Shown piece by piece: positions 9,337-18,164 of a stretch of 64,000 nt of DNA. Within the stretch, counting starts at the first letter, position 1. Each line of letters begins with the position of its first letter. The translations under genes were made by a program, and so were the position numbers. Below the pieces are notes generated by a model. It saw nothing but the letters and a program-made list of their open reading frames with translations, did no database searches and was not told the DNA's origin. The stretch is from RFSX01 sp964567435 (GTDB taxonomy: Bacteria; Bacteroidota; Bacteroidia; Chitinophagales; Saprospiraceae): assembly GCA_964567435.1 (NCBI GenBank), contig CAZMMQ010000015.1:1-64000 (forward strand), in the 5' to 3' direction.

Positions 9337-9362
9337 TTTTTTAGTCGTTCTTGACTAAAAAA
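9337..9362. promoter_or_regulatory. Perfect 10-bp inverted repeat, candidate TetR operator
   Basis: TTTTTTAGTC at 9337-9346 and GACTAAAAAA at 9353-9362 are exact reverse complements around a six-base spacer. The site is 28 bases upstream of the TetR gene start, the normal place for an autoregulatory operator. The A/T runs at both ends would also let it act as a bidirectional hairpin terminator. However, no gene ends nearby on either strand, which favours the operator reading. Confidence 0.5.
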
Positions 9363-9483
9363 GAGTGATAATTTAGTTTTTTACGATAAATGTCTTTGAT
9401 TAATTAAATTTTATTAGAAGTAAAGGACTTTAAGACCATGCATAGATTTATTATGTGTTTCAAAGCAAGACTGAGAGGAATAC

Positions 9484-9558
9484 ATGGAAGCTTATGAGAT
9501 TTACAATAATATCTTGACGAATTCTGATGTAGATTTAATAGAAATAAATCTGGAGTAA
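9484..9558 (+). CDS. Possible 24-residue small protein
   Basis: ATG at 9484 opens a frame that ends at TAA 9556-9558 and encodes a short acidic peptide with EAYEIYNNIL and SDVDLIEINLE. It is followed 15 bases later by a hairpin with a T run. That ORF-terminator order is the only support; the frame could equally be a gene remnant or chance. Confidence 0.2.
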   Translation: MEAYEIYNNILTNSDVDLIEINLE

Positions 9559-9572
9559 ATATTTTTTAAAAA

Positions 9573-9612
9573 GGTGGTCAACTTCGCGCCACGAACAAGT
9601 GACCAATTTTTT
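9573..9612 (+). terminator. Hairpin with T run, possible terminator
   Basis: TGGTCAACTT and AAGTGACCA pair with one bulged base around a 12-base loop, followed by ATTTTTT. It could terminate transcription on the plus strand. No established gene ends just before it, so it may also be a remnant of an insertion-sequence end. Confidence 0.4.
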
Positions 9613-9830
9613 AGTGTAGCTTAAATGCGCTATTCAGTAAAGTTAATTGTTACGAATGTCAATTATAAGTCTGAATGAACAGACGTTCTCTATTTCATTG
9701 ATTCAGACTAGAAAAATAAGACCCTGAGCACAAAACTGCAATTCCTAACAAATACCTAAAGCTTGGTAACATTTTCATAAATTAAGTTAGTTAATCTTAG
9801 TGTAGTCGTTATATTGTTTGATATTGAACT

Positions 9831-11636
9831 ATGCTAACCCAGAAGACTATAATATCGAGCCTTATTCCACTGGTGCTTGTATTATTTTGTTTTTTTTCGT
9901 GTCATCAATTATTTGCTGATACTTGTGAGGAATCTTCTGTTACTGAATCTGCTCTGGAAATTGCATATAACTTAATTTCTACAAATGAGTCATCTCAGAC
10001 AATAAGGTTCTGTGACTCAATATTGCAAGTATTGAACGCCGAGAATTTGGAGCATTGCCCGATAGCCTTATGGATCTCATTGGAAAAGGGACAAGGGCTG
10101 GAAATGGAAACAGATTTTCAGCAAGCGCTACAACTTTACTACCAAATCATAGAAAAAGCACAGTCACAGGAATTCTGGGAGATAGTTGCAAATGCCTACA
10201 TTTCTATTTCCAGATCTCATGAAATATTAGGACGGACTAATGATTGTAGAAGGAATCTGGAATTAGCGAAGGAGTATATAGAGAAGTATAATTTAAATAA
10301 AGTACGCGGAAGATATTCCATAAGGGCTTCATCATTTCAGAGAATCTATGCAAGTATAGACACAGCAAGAACACTAGCTCGAGATGGCCTGGTATTTGGA
10401 CAGAAGTATGGCCCAGAAAGATATTTGGTAGATGCTCATTTGCTTATGGGAATTATTACTCCTGAAATAGATTCATCTGTTTATTATTTTCAAAATGCTA
10501 TAGAACTGTTTGTCGAAAGAAAAGATTATGAAGCAGCAGCATCTATGAGTACGAATATCGTTTCTCGATATATTAGGCTAGAGGCGTATAATAGTGCATT
10601 GTCAGAACTAAAGAATAGCGAGTCATATATCAGTTTACTCAATAAGGAATCTAAGGGCTATTCAAGTTTTATGTCAAGATATTGTGAGAGCAAAAGTTTG
10701 TTGTTTGAAAAATCCGGTAACTTAGACTCATCGCTTTACTATCTGCAAAAGAGTATAAATTTCGAAAGACAGTCTAATTGGATAGTAGATCAAGAAGAAG
10801 TCAGCAAAAATGCTGTTGCCTTTGCCATAGAAAGAGAGAAGCTTAAAACCTCAGAATTAGAGAGGACAGCAAAATTTCAGCGGACGGGTAATATTTTATT
10901 GACTTCTCTGGTGTTTTTATCCTTTGTTTTTGGAATAATACTTCTGAATAGAAGAAGGAAAATTGCACAGCAAAATGCAGTCATCTTGCAGCGTAATAAG
11001 GAACTCAGCCAGTCACTAAGCAAGCAATCTTTACTCTTGTCAGAAGTCCATCATCGCGTTAAGAATAACTTACAGCTTGTAATTAGCCTTTTGACACTTC
11101 GTAGTCAAGAGGCCAGTGGAAATCATGAATATCAATTGCTCAACGAAGTATCTAATAAAGTAAGGAGTATATCTCTGATCCATGAGCAACTATATGGAGA
11201 AGAAGAATTTGATAGAATAGGGATAAAGTCTTATATCAGTTCATTATGTAATCACTTCTATAGATTGCATGAATCGAAGTCAGATTTAGAATTTAAAGTT
11301 CACACAAAGGAGTTCCACTTTAATATAGATACAGTTCTGCCTCTAGGTATTATATGTGCTGAACTTATAAGTAATTCGTTGAAATACGCCAGTCAAGAAC
11401 AGCTAGTTATTACAATCAGAGTGGAGAAAATAGATCAGAAATATGTACTTAGCTATGCTGATAATGGCGTAGGATATGATTTGGATAAGTTTAAGTCAAA
11501 GAGAAAATCAATGGGAATGAATCTCATAGAGAGTATGGTACGTCAACTTAAAGCTGAGCATAAATTTTACAATGATCTAGGTGCAAGTTTTAATATAATG
11601 TTTGTAGAAAAGCGTATTTCTGATTACATAAAATAG
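9831..11636 (+). CDS. Membrane sensor histidine kinase with N-terminal TPR-like region (HisKA_2 type)
   Basis: A 601-residue kinase. An N-terminal signal/anchor segment (about 8-26) is followed by a TPR-like helical sensor to about 330, a coiled coil, and a transmembrane segment at about 350-370. The HisKA_2 box HHRVKNNLQLVISLLTLRSQ at about 405 carries the phospho-accepting histidine. A HATPase_c domain follows, with N-box CAELISNSLKYA and the ADNGVGYD box. It probably phosphorylates a response regulator; the LytTR regulator gene ends one base away, convergently. The signal sensed is unknown. Confidence 0.88.
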   Translation: MLTQKTIISSLIPLVLVLFCFFSCHQLFADTCEESSVTESALEIAYNLISTNESSQTIRFCDSILQVLNAENLEHCPIALWISLEKGQGLEMETDFQQALQLYYQIIEKAQSQEFWEIVANAYISISRSHEILGRTNDCRRNLELAKEYIEKYNLNKVRGRYSIRASSFQRIYASIDTARTLARDGLVFGQKYGPERYLVDAHLLMGIITPEIDSSVYYFQNAIELFVERKDYEAAASMSTNIVSRYIRLEAYNSALSELKNSESYISLLNKESKGYSSFMSRYCESKSLLFEKSGNLDSSLYYLQKSINFERQSNWIVDQEEVSKNAVAFAIEREKLKTSELERTAKFQRTGNILLTSLVFLSFVFGIILLNRRRKIAQQNAVILQRNKELSQSLSKQSLLLSEVHHRVKNNLQLVISLLTLRSQEASGNHEYQLLNEVSNKVRSISLIHEQLYGEEEFDRIGIKSYISSLCNHFYRLHESKSDLEFKVHTKEFHFNIDTVLPLGIICAELISNSLKYASQEQLVITIRVEKIDQKYVLSYADNGVGYDLDKFKSKRKSMGMNLIESMVRQLKAEHKFYNDLGASFNIMFVEKRISDYIK

Positions 11637-11637
11637 C

Positions 11638-12342
11638 TTATTTCGATACATTTATCTTACTAAATACTTCTTCTTTTTTTGATCTGCTCACTGGAATTTT
11701 TATCGAATCTCGCAATATTAGATACTTCGCAGTCCATTTTGTTATGTGTTTGCTGTTTATGATAAAGCTGCGGTGACATAAGACCAAAGAGCTGTCGTTT
11801 ATTTTTTCCAAAATATTATTTAGTGTACTTCTTAGTGTTATTACCTTATCATTAACAATATGGATGTTAATGTAGACATGATCGGCTTTTATAAATAGAA
11901 TGTCTTCTACTGCTACTTGATGATTTTGTTTTCCATCACTAATGATTGCTTGGGTAATGTTTGTTGTTCCTGATAACTGAGCTACTGTTTCTATAGTTGT
12001 CCAAAGAGTTTCTTTTACGATAGGCTTGGTCAGATAGCCATTTGGTTTATTTTCTAAAGCTTGGTTAAGGATGTCATTGTCGAACTGACTGGTAAGGAAG
12101 ATAAAGGGAGGAGAATTTTTCTGTTCTCTCAAGAATCTACTAAAATCTATACCTGACTTTTTTCCATAGAGTCGTATGTCAAGTAAGATGAGTTCAGGCT
12201 TGTTGAGAGCATATTCGCTGACCGCTTCTTCATAAGAGATAGCAATACCACTAACCGTGTGACCTCTTTCTGTGAGATATAACTTAACCAGATTGGCGAT
12301 GAGAATCTCATCTTCCACTATTAGAATAGACAGACTTTTCAT
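11638..12342 (-). CDS. LytTR-family response regulator
   Basis: The receiver domain occupies residues 1-120, with acidic pocket IVEDE, phosphorylatable aspartate in LILLDIRL, the FLTSQ switch residue and GYLTKP lysine. A LytTR DNA-binding domain follows at about 135-230 (DILFIKADHVYINIH and SLVLCHRSFIINSKHI). It should act as a transcription factor controlled by a partner kinase, most likely the convergent kinase at 9831-11636. An inverted repeat TTTTCAT/ATGAAAA lies upstream of the start, at 12405-12423. Confidence 0.9.
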   Translation of the reverse strand: MKSLSILIVEDEILIANLVKLYLTERGHTVSGIAISYEEAVSEYALNKPELILLDIRLYGKKSGIDFSRFLREQKNSPPFIFLTSQFDNDILNQALENKPNGYLTKPIVKETLWTTIETVAQLSGTTNITQAIISDGKQNHQVAVEDILFIKADHVYINIHIVNDKVITLRSTLNNILEKINDSSLVLCHRSFIINSKHITKWTAKYLILRDSIKIPVSRSKKEEVFSKINVSK

Positions 12343-12734
12343 AAGTTCCTTGGGGGTAACTTTATAGAATCATTGTAGATTCATAACTTAACATTAAAAC
12401 AATATTTTCATTTTGCATGAAAAGAAGTCAAGTTCATCTTAGAAAATCATAACTTTTTTGGGGTATAATGATTACTAATTAAATAAGACTTCCTATAGCT
12501 ATATTGCTAAATAGAAGAAAAGGTGACCACTTAGGAGAAATTATCCTTTTACTATATTGGATTACCTGGAATTATTTTATGAGAATTAATTTACTTGCTT
12601 GAATACTGCCTCATATCTAAATCTTCTGACATTAACTGACCATTAGCATTAGACAGTATTGTCTTCTGGTCCAAGAAATATGACTCGCCTTATTATTGGG
12701 CTGGATTCATTCTGGTAAACTAGCCAAAAGAGTC
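12343..12734. other. Intergenic gap between response regulator and dapD-like gene
   Basis: This 392-base AT-rich gap contains an inverted repeat (TTTTCAT at 12405-12411, ATGAAAA at 12417-12423) about 60 bases upstream of the response regulator, a possible control site. It also contains GGTGACCACTT near 12523 and a short decayed coding stretch on the minus strand at 12591-12689. Nothing else was recognised. Confidence 0.45.
12591..12689 (-). pseudogene. Relic resembling the end of a T9SS sorting domain
   Basis: A stop-free stretch on the minus strand encodes 32 residues including ILSNANGQLMSEDLD before a TAA, and is preceded by two in-frame stops. The pattern (NANGQLM then SEDLD) recalls the middle of type A C-terminal sorting domains of Bacteroidota secreted proteins. 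It has no start and no upstream body, so I read it as a decayed 3' gene fragment. The stretch is short and chance is possible. Confidence 0.3.
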
Positions 12735-13892
12735 TTACCCATGCAGACTCTCATTTAGTTCTATGACCTTTGTGTTTGGCCTAGCTACGATTTTTCCGTT
12801 AAGAGAGTCTTGTATGTAGAGTAGGTAATCTTTACCGTTGAGATCAGCTCCCTTGACGATATTCTCTCCTTCCGCAACCACTTGTCCCTTCATATTTATT
12901 GGCTCTTTCTTATCATTGTATAGAGAGACCTTCGCGGCTGCCGTGACATAGACACCTGCGGCCACAGTACATCCGTCGCCCAGAGAAATACCTGTACCTG
13001 CATTGGCTCCTAGCAGACATTGCTCTCCTATAGAGATGACATTTTTGTTCCCTCCAGAGAGTGTACCCATTATAGATGCGCCTCCACCTATATCTGTTTT
13101 GTTGCCTACAACCACGCCAGCTGAGACTCTACCTTCTATCATAGCACTTCCTAAAGTGCCGGCATTAAAATTCACAAACCCAGCGGGCATAACTGTTGTG
13201 CCAGGACTAAGGTGTGCTCCTAGTCTAACCTTGGAGCCTTGTACTATCCTGACACCTTCAGGTACATGGAAATTGACCATATAGGGAAACTTGTCTACAT
13301 GACTGACAACGAGTTCTTCTCCTTTAAAAGTCCACTTCACTTTTTCAGAGGCAAGGTCTTTAGGTAGAATTGGCCCTTTGTTTGTCCAAGCAATATTATT
13401 CATTTTGCCAAAAATGCCACTGCAATCCAAGTCGTGTGGCCTTACGTGTAACTGTGACAGACACTGTGTCTTGAAGTAGCCTTCCTCTGGAGATTCCACT
13501 CCCTTATTTGTCTCGTACATAAAGTAGCAAATGATATCTGTCTCATGGTAGGCATTTAAATCTGGAGGCATTTCTGATAAGGTCCTTATCAATTCTATAT
13601 TAGGATGGTCTTTGCCGTCGTTATTAAATGGTTCGAATTTTTCAAGTGCTTGCTCTAAAGCGGTTAAAGAAGTAACTATGTAACCACTTTCATATTTGCC
13701 ATAGCTAACTACATCATGGAGTACTGCTGCAGTGCCAAAGGCAGCACCATAATTTATATGGGGATAGAATACTTCAAGTGTATTATCTCCTTTTTTCTTT
13801 CTTATTCCTAGAGCAAAGGCGACTGGTTTTTTGTATCCATTTCTGGATTCTACTGAACTGACATAATCTTTAAAATCTTGAATAGTATTCAT
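12735..13892 (-). CDS. dapD: 2,3,4,5-tetrahydropyridine-2,6-dicarboxylate N-succinyltransferase-like protein
   Basis: A 385-residue protein whose C-terminal half is a left-handed beta-helix of hexapeptide repeats (VRIVQGSKVRLGAHLSPGTT, then GVVVGNKTDIGGGASIMG). The N-terminal domain (AFALGIRKKKGDNTLEVFYP) matches the longer gammaproteobacterial/actinobacterial type of DapD rather than the 270-residue E. coli type. It would transfer succinyl from succinyl-CoA in lysine/diaminopimelate synthesis. No other lysine gene is adjacent, so another acyltransferase role cannot be excluded. Confidence 0.8.
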   Translation of the reverse strand: MNTIQDFKDYVSSVESRNGYKKPVAFALGIRKKKGDNTLEVFYPHINYGAAFGTAAVLHDVVSYGKYESGYIVTSLTALEQALEKFEPFNNDGKDHPNIELIRTLSEMPPDLNAYHETDIICYFMYETNKGVESPEEGYFKTQCLSQLHVRPHDLDCSGIFGKMNNIAWTNKGPILPKDLASEKVKWTFKGEELVVSHVDKFPYMVNFHVPEGVRIVQGSKVRLGAHLSPGTTVMPAGFVNFNAGTLGSAMIEGRVSAGVVVGNKTDIGGGASIMGTLSGGNKNVISIGEQCLLGANAGTGISLGDGCTVAAGVYVTAAAKVSLYNDKKEPINMKGQVVAEGENIVKGADLNGKDYLLYIQDSLNGKIVARPNTKVIELNESLHG

Positions 13893-14015
13893 AATCTACA
13901 GGTTCTTTTTCTTGTGGATATATAAAGGGTGGCAAAAGTACTCACTCTAAGGATTAAAATGAATAATAAGATTGGAGTTTTGATTCAGAGATATGACTTT
14001 GTGTTAAGGATATAC

Positions 14016-16094
14016 TCAATACCCCAACAATTCATCCACCTTTACTCTCACCTTATCAGCAGAAGGAATCATTGTCTGTTCTAATGTACTGTTGAGAGGG
14101 ATCGCAGGCATGTCTTCTGACCCAATGCATTTAATTGGCGCATCTAAAGACTCAAAACAATTTTCTTGTATTAATCCTGCCAAACTTCTGGCAAAAGAAT
14201 TGCTCACGGGCTCCTCAGTCACCACGAGGCAGCGATGGGTCTTGCACACTGAGTCAAATATCGTTTCTTTATCTAATGGGTGTATCGTTCGTAAGTCTAC
14301 AATCTCTACTTGTTCCTTTATGTCTTTAGTTGCATTTAATGCCCAATGTACCCCTATCCCGTAGGTGACGATAGTTAATCTGGAATCATTGCTTGATTGA
14401 ACCTCTTGGGTTATATTAGCCTGACCGAGTGGTAAGATATAATCTTCAGCAGGCATAGTCGTTTTAGCCATATCCGTACCAGGAACTTTAGACCAGTATA
14501 ACCCTTTGTGTTCCAGAATAACGACTGGATTAGGATCATGGTAGGCCGCTTTCATAATTCCTTTGAGATCAGCACCATTAGAAGGGTAGGCGACTTTGAT
14601 GCCTCTGATATTGGATAGCACTGATTCTACACTGGAGGAGTGATAGGGGCCACCACTACCGTAGGCACCTATAGGTACCCGTAAAATCATACTGACTGGC
14701 CATTTGCCATTAGAGAGATAACATGAGCGACTGACCTCTGTAAAGAGTTGATTGAGTCCAGGCCAAATGTAATCTGCAAATTGTACTTCGACGATTGGCT
14801 TAAGACCGACAGCAGACATACCTACAGTAGATCCAATTATATAAGCCTCTTGTATCGCGGTATTAAAGACTCGATCGTCTCCAAATTTTTGCGCTAAGGT
14901 GGCTGCTTCTCTGAATACACCTCCCAATCTTGCACCTACGTCCTGTCCGTAAAGCAAACATTTTTTATCAGCCCGCATCAATTCTTCTACGGCTATCAAA
15001 GCACAGTCTACCATGACCACTTTATCAGCGCCTTCAGGAGCACGAGAACCTGTTTCTTCTATGATCGGAGTCGGTACAAAATCATATGTGAATAAATCCT
15101 CTGGCTTTGGGTCATCGGCAGCTACAGCTTTTTCAAAGTCAGATTTGACATGTTCTTTTGCTCCTTCTCTGATTTTTTCTATCTCTCCTTTTTTGAATCC
15201 TGCTTTCTTCAACTGAGCCTCTAGTACAGGGTAAGGGTCTCTACTTCTGGATTCTTCCAAGTCATCTCTATACCATTCCATACGGACACCAGAAGTATGA
15301 TGATTGAGCAATGGCACTTTTGCATGAATTAATATTGGTCTCCTTTCTTCTCTAATAATTTTAATAGCTTTTTCTACTATATTATAACATTCAGTAAAGT
15401 CAGCGCCATCTATGCTAAAGCAAGTCACTCCATCAAATCCCTGTATATATTTTGAAGCATCTTGTGCTCTGGTCTCAGCGGCATTGGCTGAGATATTCCA
15501 TCCATTATCTTGTACTAGATATAGAATGGGTAATTGTTTCAGTGCGGCCATCTGAAATGCCTCTGCTACTTCACCTTCTGTGACAGAAGCATCTCCAAGA
15601 CTGCAAACAGTTATTGGCCTGTCACCCTCATCTAGTCCTAGTTGCTCTTTGTATCGCATACCCATAGCAGTACCCGTAGCAGGGATAGCTTGCATGCCTG
15701 TAGCAGAAGAGTTATGAGGTATTTTGGGTTTGTCTTCATCTTTAAGGCTAGGGTGACTGTAGTAAGTGCGACCTCCTGAGAAAGGGTCATCTTTTTTGGC
15801 TAATAGCTGTAACATTAGTTGCTCAGGAGTAACACCTAAGCCAAGTAGCATAGCATCATCTCTGTAATAGGGGAAAGCATAATCCTGTGATTCTAGTTGC
15901 ATACCTACAGCTAACTGTATAGCTTCATGACCTCTAGAGGTGGCATGGACGTACTTAGATACTATCTTAAAATTCTCTTCATATAACTCAGCCATTGATT
16001 TGGCAGTACTCATCAGTAGATAGCCTTTGGCCAATATGTCCTTGTCTAAGGTGTTTTTTGATTTTTTCTTAGCCTTTAATTCCTGAGTCTTCAT
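14016..16094 (-). CDS. Fused alpha/beta E1 component of a branched-chain-type 2-oxoacid dehydrogenase
   Basis: The alpha-subunit domain (about residues 20-330) has the thiamine diphosphate motif starting SLGDASVTEGEVAEAF and ending in QDNGWNIS. The beta-subunit domain (about 370-690) has LLYGQDVGARLGGVF, FADYIWPGLNQL and a transketolase C-terminal domain. It decarboxylates 2-oxoacids for transfer to a lipoyl E2. The fused form is common in Bacteroidota for branched-chain substrates. No E2 or E3 is nearby. ATG 16094 was chosen; an upstream ATG at 16118 overlaps the thiolase stop. Confidence 0.88.
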   Translation of the reverse strand: MKTQELKAKKKSKNTLDKDILAKGYLLMSTAKSMAELYEENFKIVSKYVHATSRGHEAIQLAVGMQLESQDYAFPYYRDDAMLLGLGVTPEQLMLQLLAKKDDPFSGGRTYYSHPSLKDEDKPKIPHNSSATGMQAIPATGTAMGMRYKEQLGLDEGDRPITVCSLGDASVTEGEVAEAFQMAALKQLPILYLVQDNGWNISANAAETRAQDASKYIQGFDGVTCFSIDGADFTECYNIVEKAIKIIREERRPILIHAKVPLLNHHTSGVRMEWYRDDLEESRSRDPYPVLEAQLKKAGFKKGEIEKIREGAKEHVKSDFEKAVAADDPKPEDLFTYDFVPTPIIEETGSRAPEGADKVVMVDCALIAVEELMRADKKCLLYGQDVGARLGGVFREAATLAQKFGDDRVFNTAIQEAYIIGSTVGMSAVGLKPIVEVQFADYIWPGLNQLFTEVSRSCYLSNGKWPVSMILRVPIGAYGSGGPYHSSSVESVLSNIRGIKVAYPSNGADLKGIMKAAYHDPNPVVILEHKGLYWSKVPGTDMAKTTMPAEDYILPLGQANITQEVQSSNDSRLTIVTYGIGVHWALNATKDIKEQVEIVDLRTIHPLDKETIFDSVCKTHRCLVVTEEPVSNSFARSLAGLIQENCFESLDAPIKCIGSEDMPAIPLNSTLEQTMIPSADKVRVKVDELLGY

Positions 16095-16110
16095 TGGGAT
16101 AATTTTCTTA

Positions 16111-17313
16111 TTACACATTCTCTAAAATTGCCGCATATCCTTGACCAACTCCTACACACATAGTCACTAATGCATATTTCTTATTGGTAAGATTTAATTC
16201 ATGTGCAGCAGATAATGTAAGTCTTGTTCCTGTCATACCTAGTGGATGTCCGATTGCTATAGCACCTCCATTGGGATTGATGCGAGGGTCGTCGTCCTTA
16301 AGTCCCCATTCTCTGATGCAAGCCAATGCTTGAACAGCAAAAGCTTCATTGAGTTCGATGACATCAATGTCATCCATGGTTAAATTAGCTTTTGCCAATG
16401 CTTTTTCTGTAGCTTTCACTGGTCCTATTCCCATTATGCGAGGTTCGACACCTACGACTGCTGATGAAACGATGCGTGCCATTGGCTTAAGACTGTAATC
16501 AGTAATCGCTTTTTCCGAAGCAACGATAACCGCCGCTGCCCCATCATTCAATCCTGAGGCATTGCCAGCGGTGACAGTGCCTCCTTTTCTAAAAGCAGGT
16601 CTTAATTTAGCTAGAATATCAGTAGTGGTTGTCGGTCTGATAAATTCATCTTGCTCAAAAGAAATTGGATCTTTTTTTCTCTGAGGTATAGATACAGGAA
16701 TAATCTCTTTGTCTAATCGACCGCTATTTTGTGCTTTACCCGCCTTTTGCTGAGACCATGCGGCAAACTTATCTTGATCTTCTCGGCTGATATTAAATTT
16801 GTCATATAGATTTTCTGCTGTCATACCCATGCCATCTGTCCCATACATCTCATGTAATTTGGAATTAACAAAGCGCCAGCCGAAACTGCTATCATGCATC
16901 TGAGCATCTCTCCCAAAAGGTTTGGAAACTTTCGATATTACCCATGGGCCTCGAGTCATATGCTCCACACCTCCTGAAATAAATAAATCTCCATCACCTG
17001 CCTTGACAGCTCTATTGGCGTGAATGATGGAAGAAAGTCCTGAAGAACACAAGCGATTTACTGTTTCACCAGGTACTGTGTAGGGTAGTCCTGCTAGGAG
17101 CAAACACATTCTAGCCACATTCCTATTATCCTCTCCAGCTTGGTTGGCACAACCTAGAATAACATCATCATATGCTGATTTAGGAATGGATGGATTTCGA
17201 TCTAACAAAGCCCTGATTACATGGGCTCCTAAGTCGTCTGTCCTGATGGGGGAAAGCGTGCCAGTAAACTTTCCGATTGGTGTTCTTATCCCGTCTATTA
17301 TGTATGATTCCAT
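16111..17313 (-). CDS. Acetyl-CoA acyltransferase (thiolase)
   Basis: A 400-residue thiolase with all three catalytic signatures: nucleophilic cysteine in NRLCSSGLSSI, histidine in GGAIAIGHPLGMTG, and the C-terminal cysteine in ALVTMCVGVGQGYA. It opens with SYIIDGIRTPIGKFTG, close to PcaF/FadA-type 3-oxoacyl-CoA thiolases that cleave 3-oxoacyl-CoA with CoA. The start at 17313 was chosen over an upstream ATG at 17340, which adds a non-family leader. It is 16 bases before the E1 gene, probably one operon, and its upstream region carries an interspersed repeat. Confidence 0.92.
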   Translation of the reverse strand: MESYIIDGIRTPIGKFTGTLSPIRTDDLGAHVIRALLDRNPSIPKSAYDDVILGCANQAGEDNRNVARMCLLLAGLPYTVPGETVNRLCSSGLSSIIHANRAVKAGDGDLFISGGVEHMTRGPWVISKVSKPFGRDAQMHDSSFGWRFVNSKLHEMYGTDGMGMTAENLYDKFNISREDQDKFAAWSQQKAGKAQNSGRLDKEIIPVSIPQRKKDPISFEQDEFIRPTTTTDILAKLRPAFRKGGTVTAGNASGLNDGAAAVIVASEKAITDYSLKPMARIVSSAVVGVEPRIMGIGPVKATEKALAKANLTMDDIDVIELNEAFAVQALACIREWGLKDDDPRINPNGGAIAIGHPLGMTGTRLTLSAAHELNLTNKKYALVTMCVGVGQGYAAILENV

Positions 17314-17328
17314 ATTTCTCAAATATAA

Positions 17329-17367
17329 CCAAACTAACAACTGTTTGTTAGCTGAGTAGTTGGGTAA
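17329..17367 (+). repeat. Interspersed intergenic repeat, copy A
   Basis: A 39-base stretch starting CCAAACTAACAACTGTTTG matches copy B at 29353-29391 at 34 of 39 positions, on the same strand, by hand alignment. Copy A lies just upstream of the thiolase start; copy B lies downstream of acetyl-CoA synthetase. The function is unknown. Confidence 0.55.
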
Positions 17368-17476
17368 TTACCATTAAGCTAGTAATTAGCTAAATAGCAG
17401 AAATACCTATTTTGAAAATATATATTTAGGAGTGTTAATTTGACTCGGTAATGAAAGCATTAGAAATCAATCAGAT

Positions 17477-18151
17477 ATGACAAAAGCAATCTTCTTCGAC
17501 ATGAACGAAACCTTATTGAACTTGAGTTTACTCAAGACGCATTTTGATAAGCACTTCGATGATAAGTATGCGCTGAGGTATTGGTTCATGAAATTGCTAC
17601 ATAGCTCTACTGTCATGGGTATTATGGATACTTATCTCAATTTTGGAGAACTGGCTGGAGTTGCATTAGAAAATCTTTTTCATGAAAACAACAAACAGCT
17701 GAGCCCAGAATCCAAAACTGAGATACTTGGTGGATTTAAAAGCTTACCTGCTTATGATGATGTCATACCTGCTCTAGATAATCTGAGAGAACAAAATATC
17801 CGTGTTGTTGCCATTTCAAATTCATCCTTAGAAATGATAAAAGAGCAACTGACCAATGCAGGTATTATTGACAAATTTGATGCTTATTACTCTGTAGATA
17901 GTGTCGCAAAGTACAAGCCTTTCAAAGATATTTATCAGGCAACGGCTAAGCAGGAGGGATTAGAAATAGAAGATGTCGTGATGATTGCATCACACGATTG
18001 GGATTTGTTTGGAGCTAAGAAGGCAGGACTGCGTACGGCTTATATAAAAAGGAAAGAAGCGCTTTACCACCCGTATTACGAGCAAGCAGATTTTCAAGAC
18101 ACAGACTTAAGTAGCTTAATTACTCAGATAATTAAAAGTAAGCCATCTTGA
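17477..18151 (+). CDS. HAD-superfamily hydrolase, haloacid dehalogenase type II-like
   Basis: This 224-residue protein begins IFFDMNETLLNLS, the DxNxT motif I of the type II haloacid dehalogenase branch, which carries the nucleophilic aspartate. Motif II is VVAISNSS at about residue 113, the lysine lies in KYKPFKDIY, and motif III is MIASHDWDLFGAKKAGL. A helical cap occupies about residues 15-95. Substrates in this branch range from haloacids to phosphates, so function is unassigned. It stands alone and converges with the vWA gene. Confidence 0.85.
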   Translation: MTKAIFFDMNETLLNLSLLKTHFDKHFDDKYALRYWFMKLLHSSTVMGIMDTYLNFGELAGVALENLFHENNKQLSPESKTEILGGFKSLPAYDDVIPALDNLREQNIRVVAISNSSLEMIKEQLTNAGIIDKFDAYYSVDSVAKYKPFKDIYQATAKQEGLEIEDVVMIASHDWDLFGAKKAGLRTAYIKRKEALYHPYYEQADFQDTDLSSLITQIIKSKPS

Positions 18152-18164
18152 TTTGCATGAGTTA

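Larger units (their letters stand above)
9363..9830. other. Intergenic gap before the histidine kinase
   Basis: This 468-base AT-rich gap holds a 24-codon frame at 9484-9558 and a hairpin at 9573-9612, listed separately. The hairpin contains GGTGGTCAACTT and, inverted, AAGTGACCA. A related GGTGACCACTT occurs in the gap on the other side of the kinase pair, near 12523. No longer gene, tRNA or clear promoter was recognised. Confidence 0.5.

Noticed and set aside
17477..18151. Possible haloacid degradation gene
   Set aside because: The DxNxT motif fits the type II dehalogenase branch, but that branch is broad and nothing nearby supports haloacid metabolism, so only the superfamily is called.
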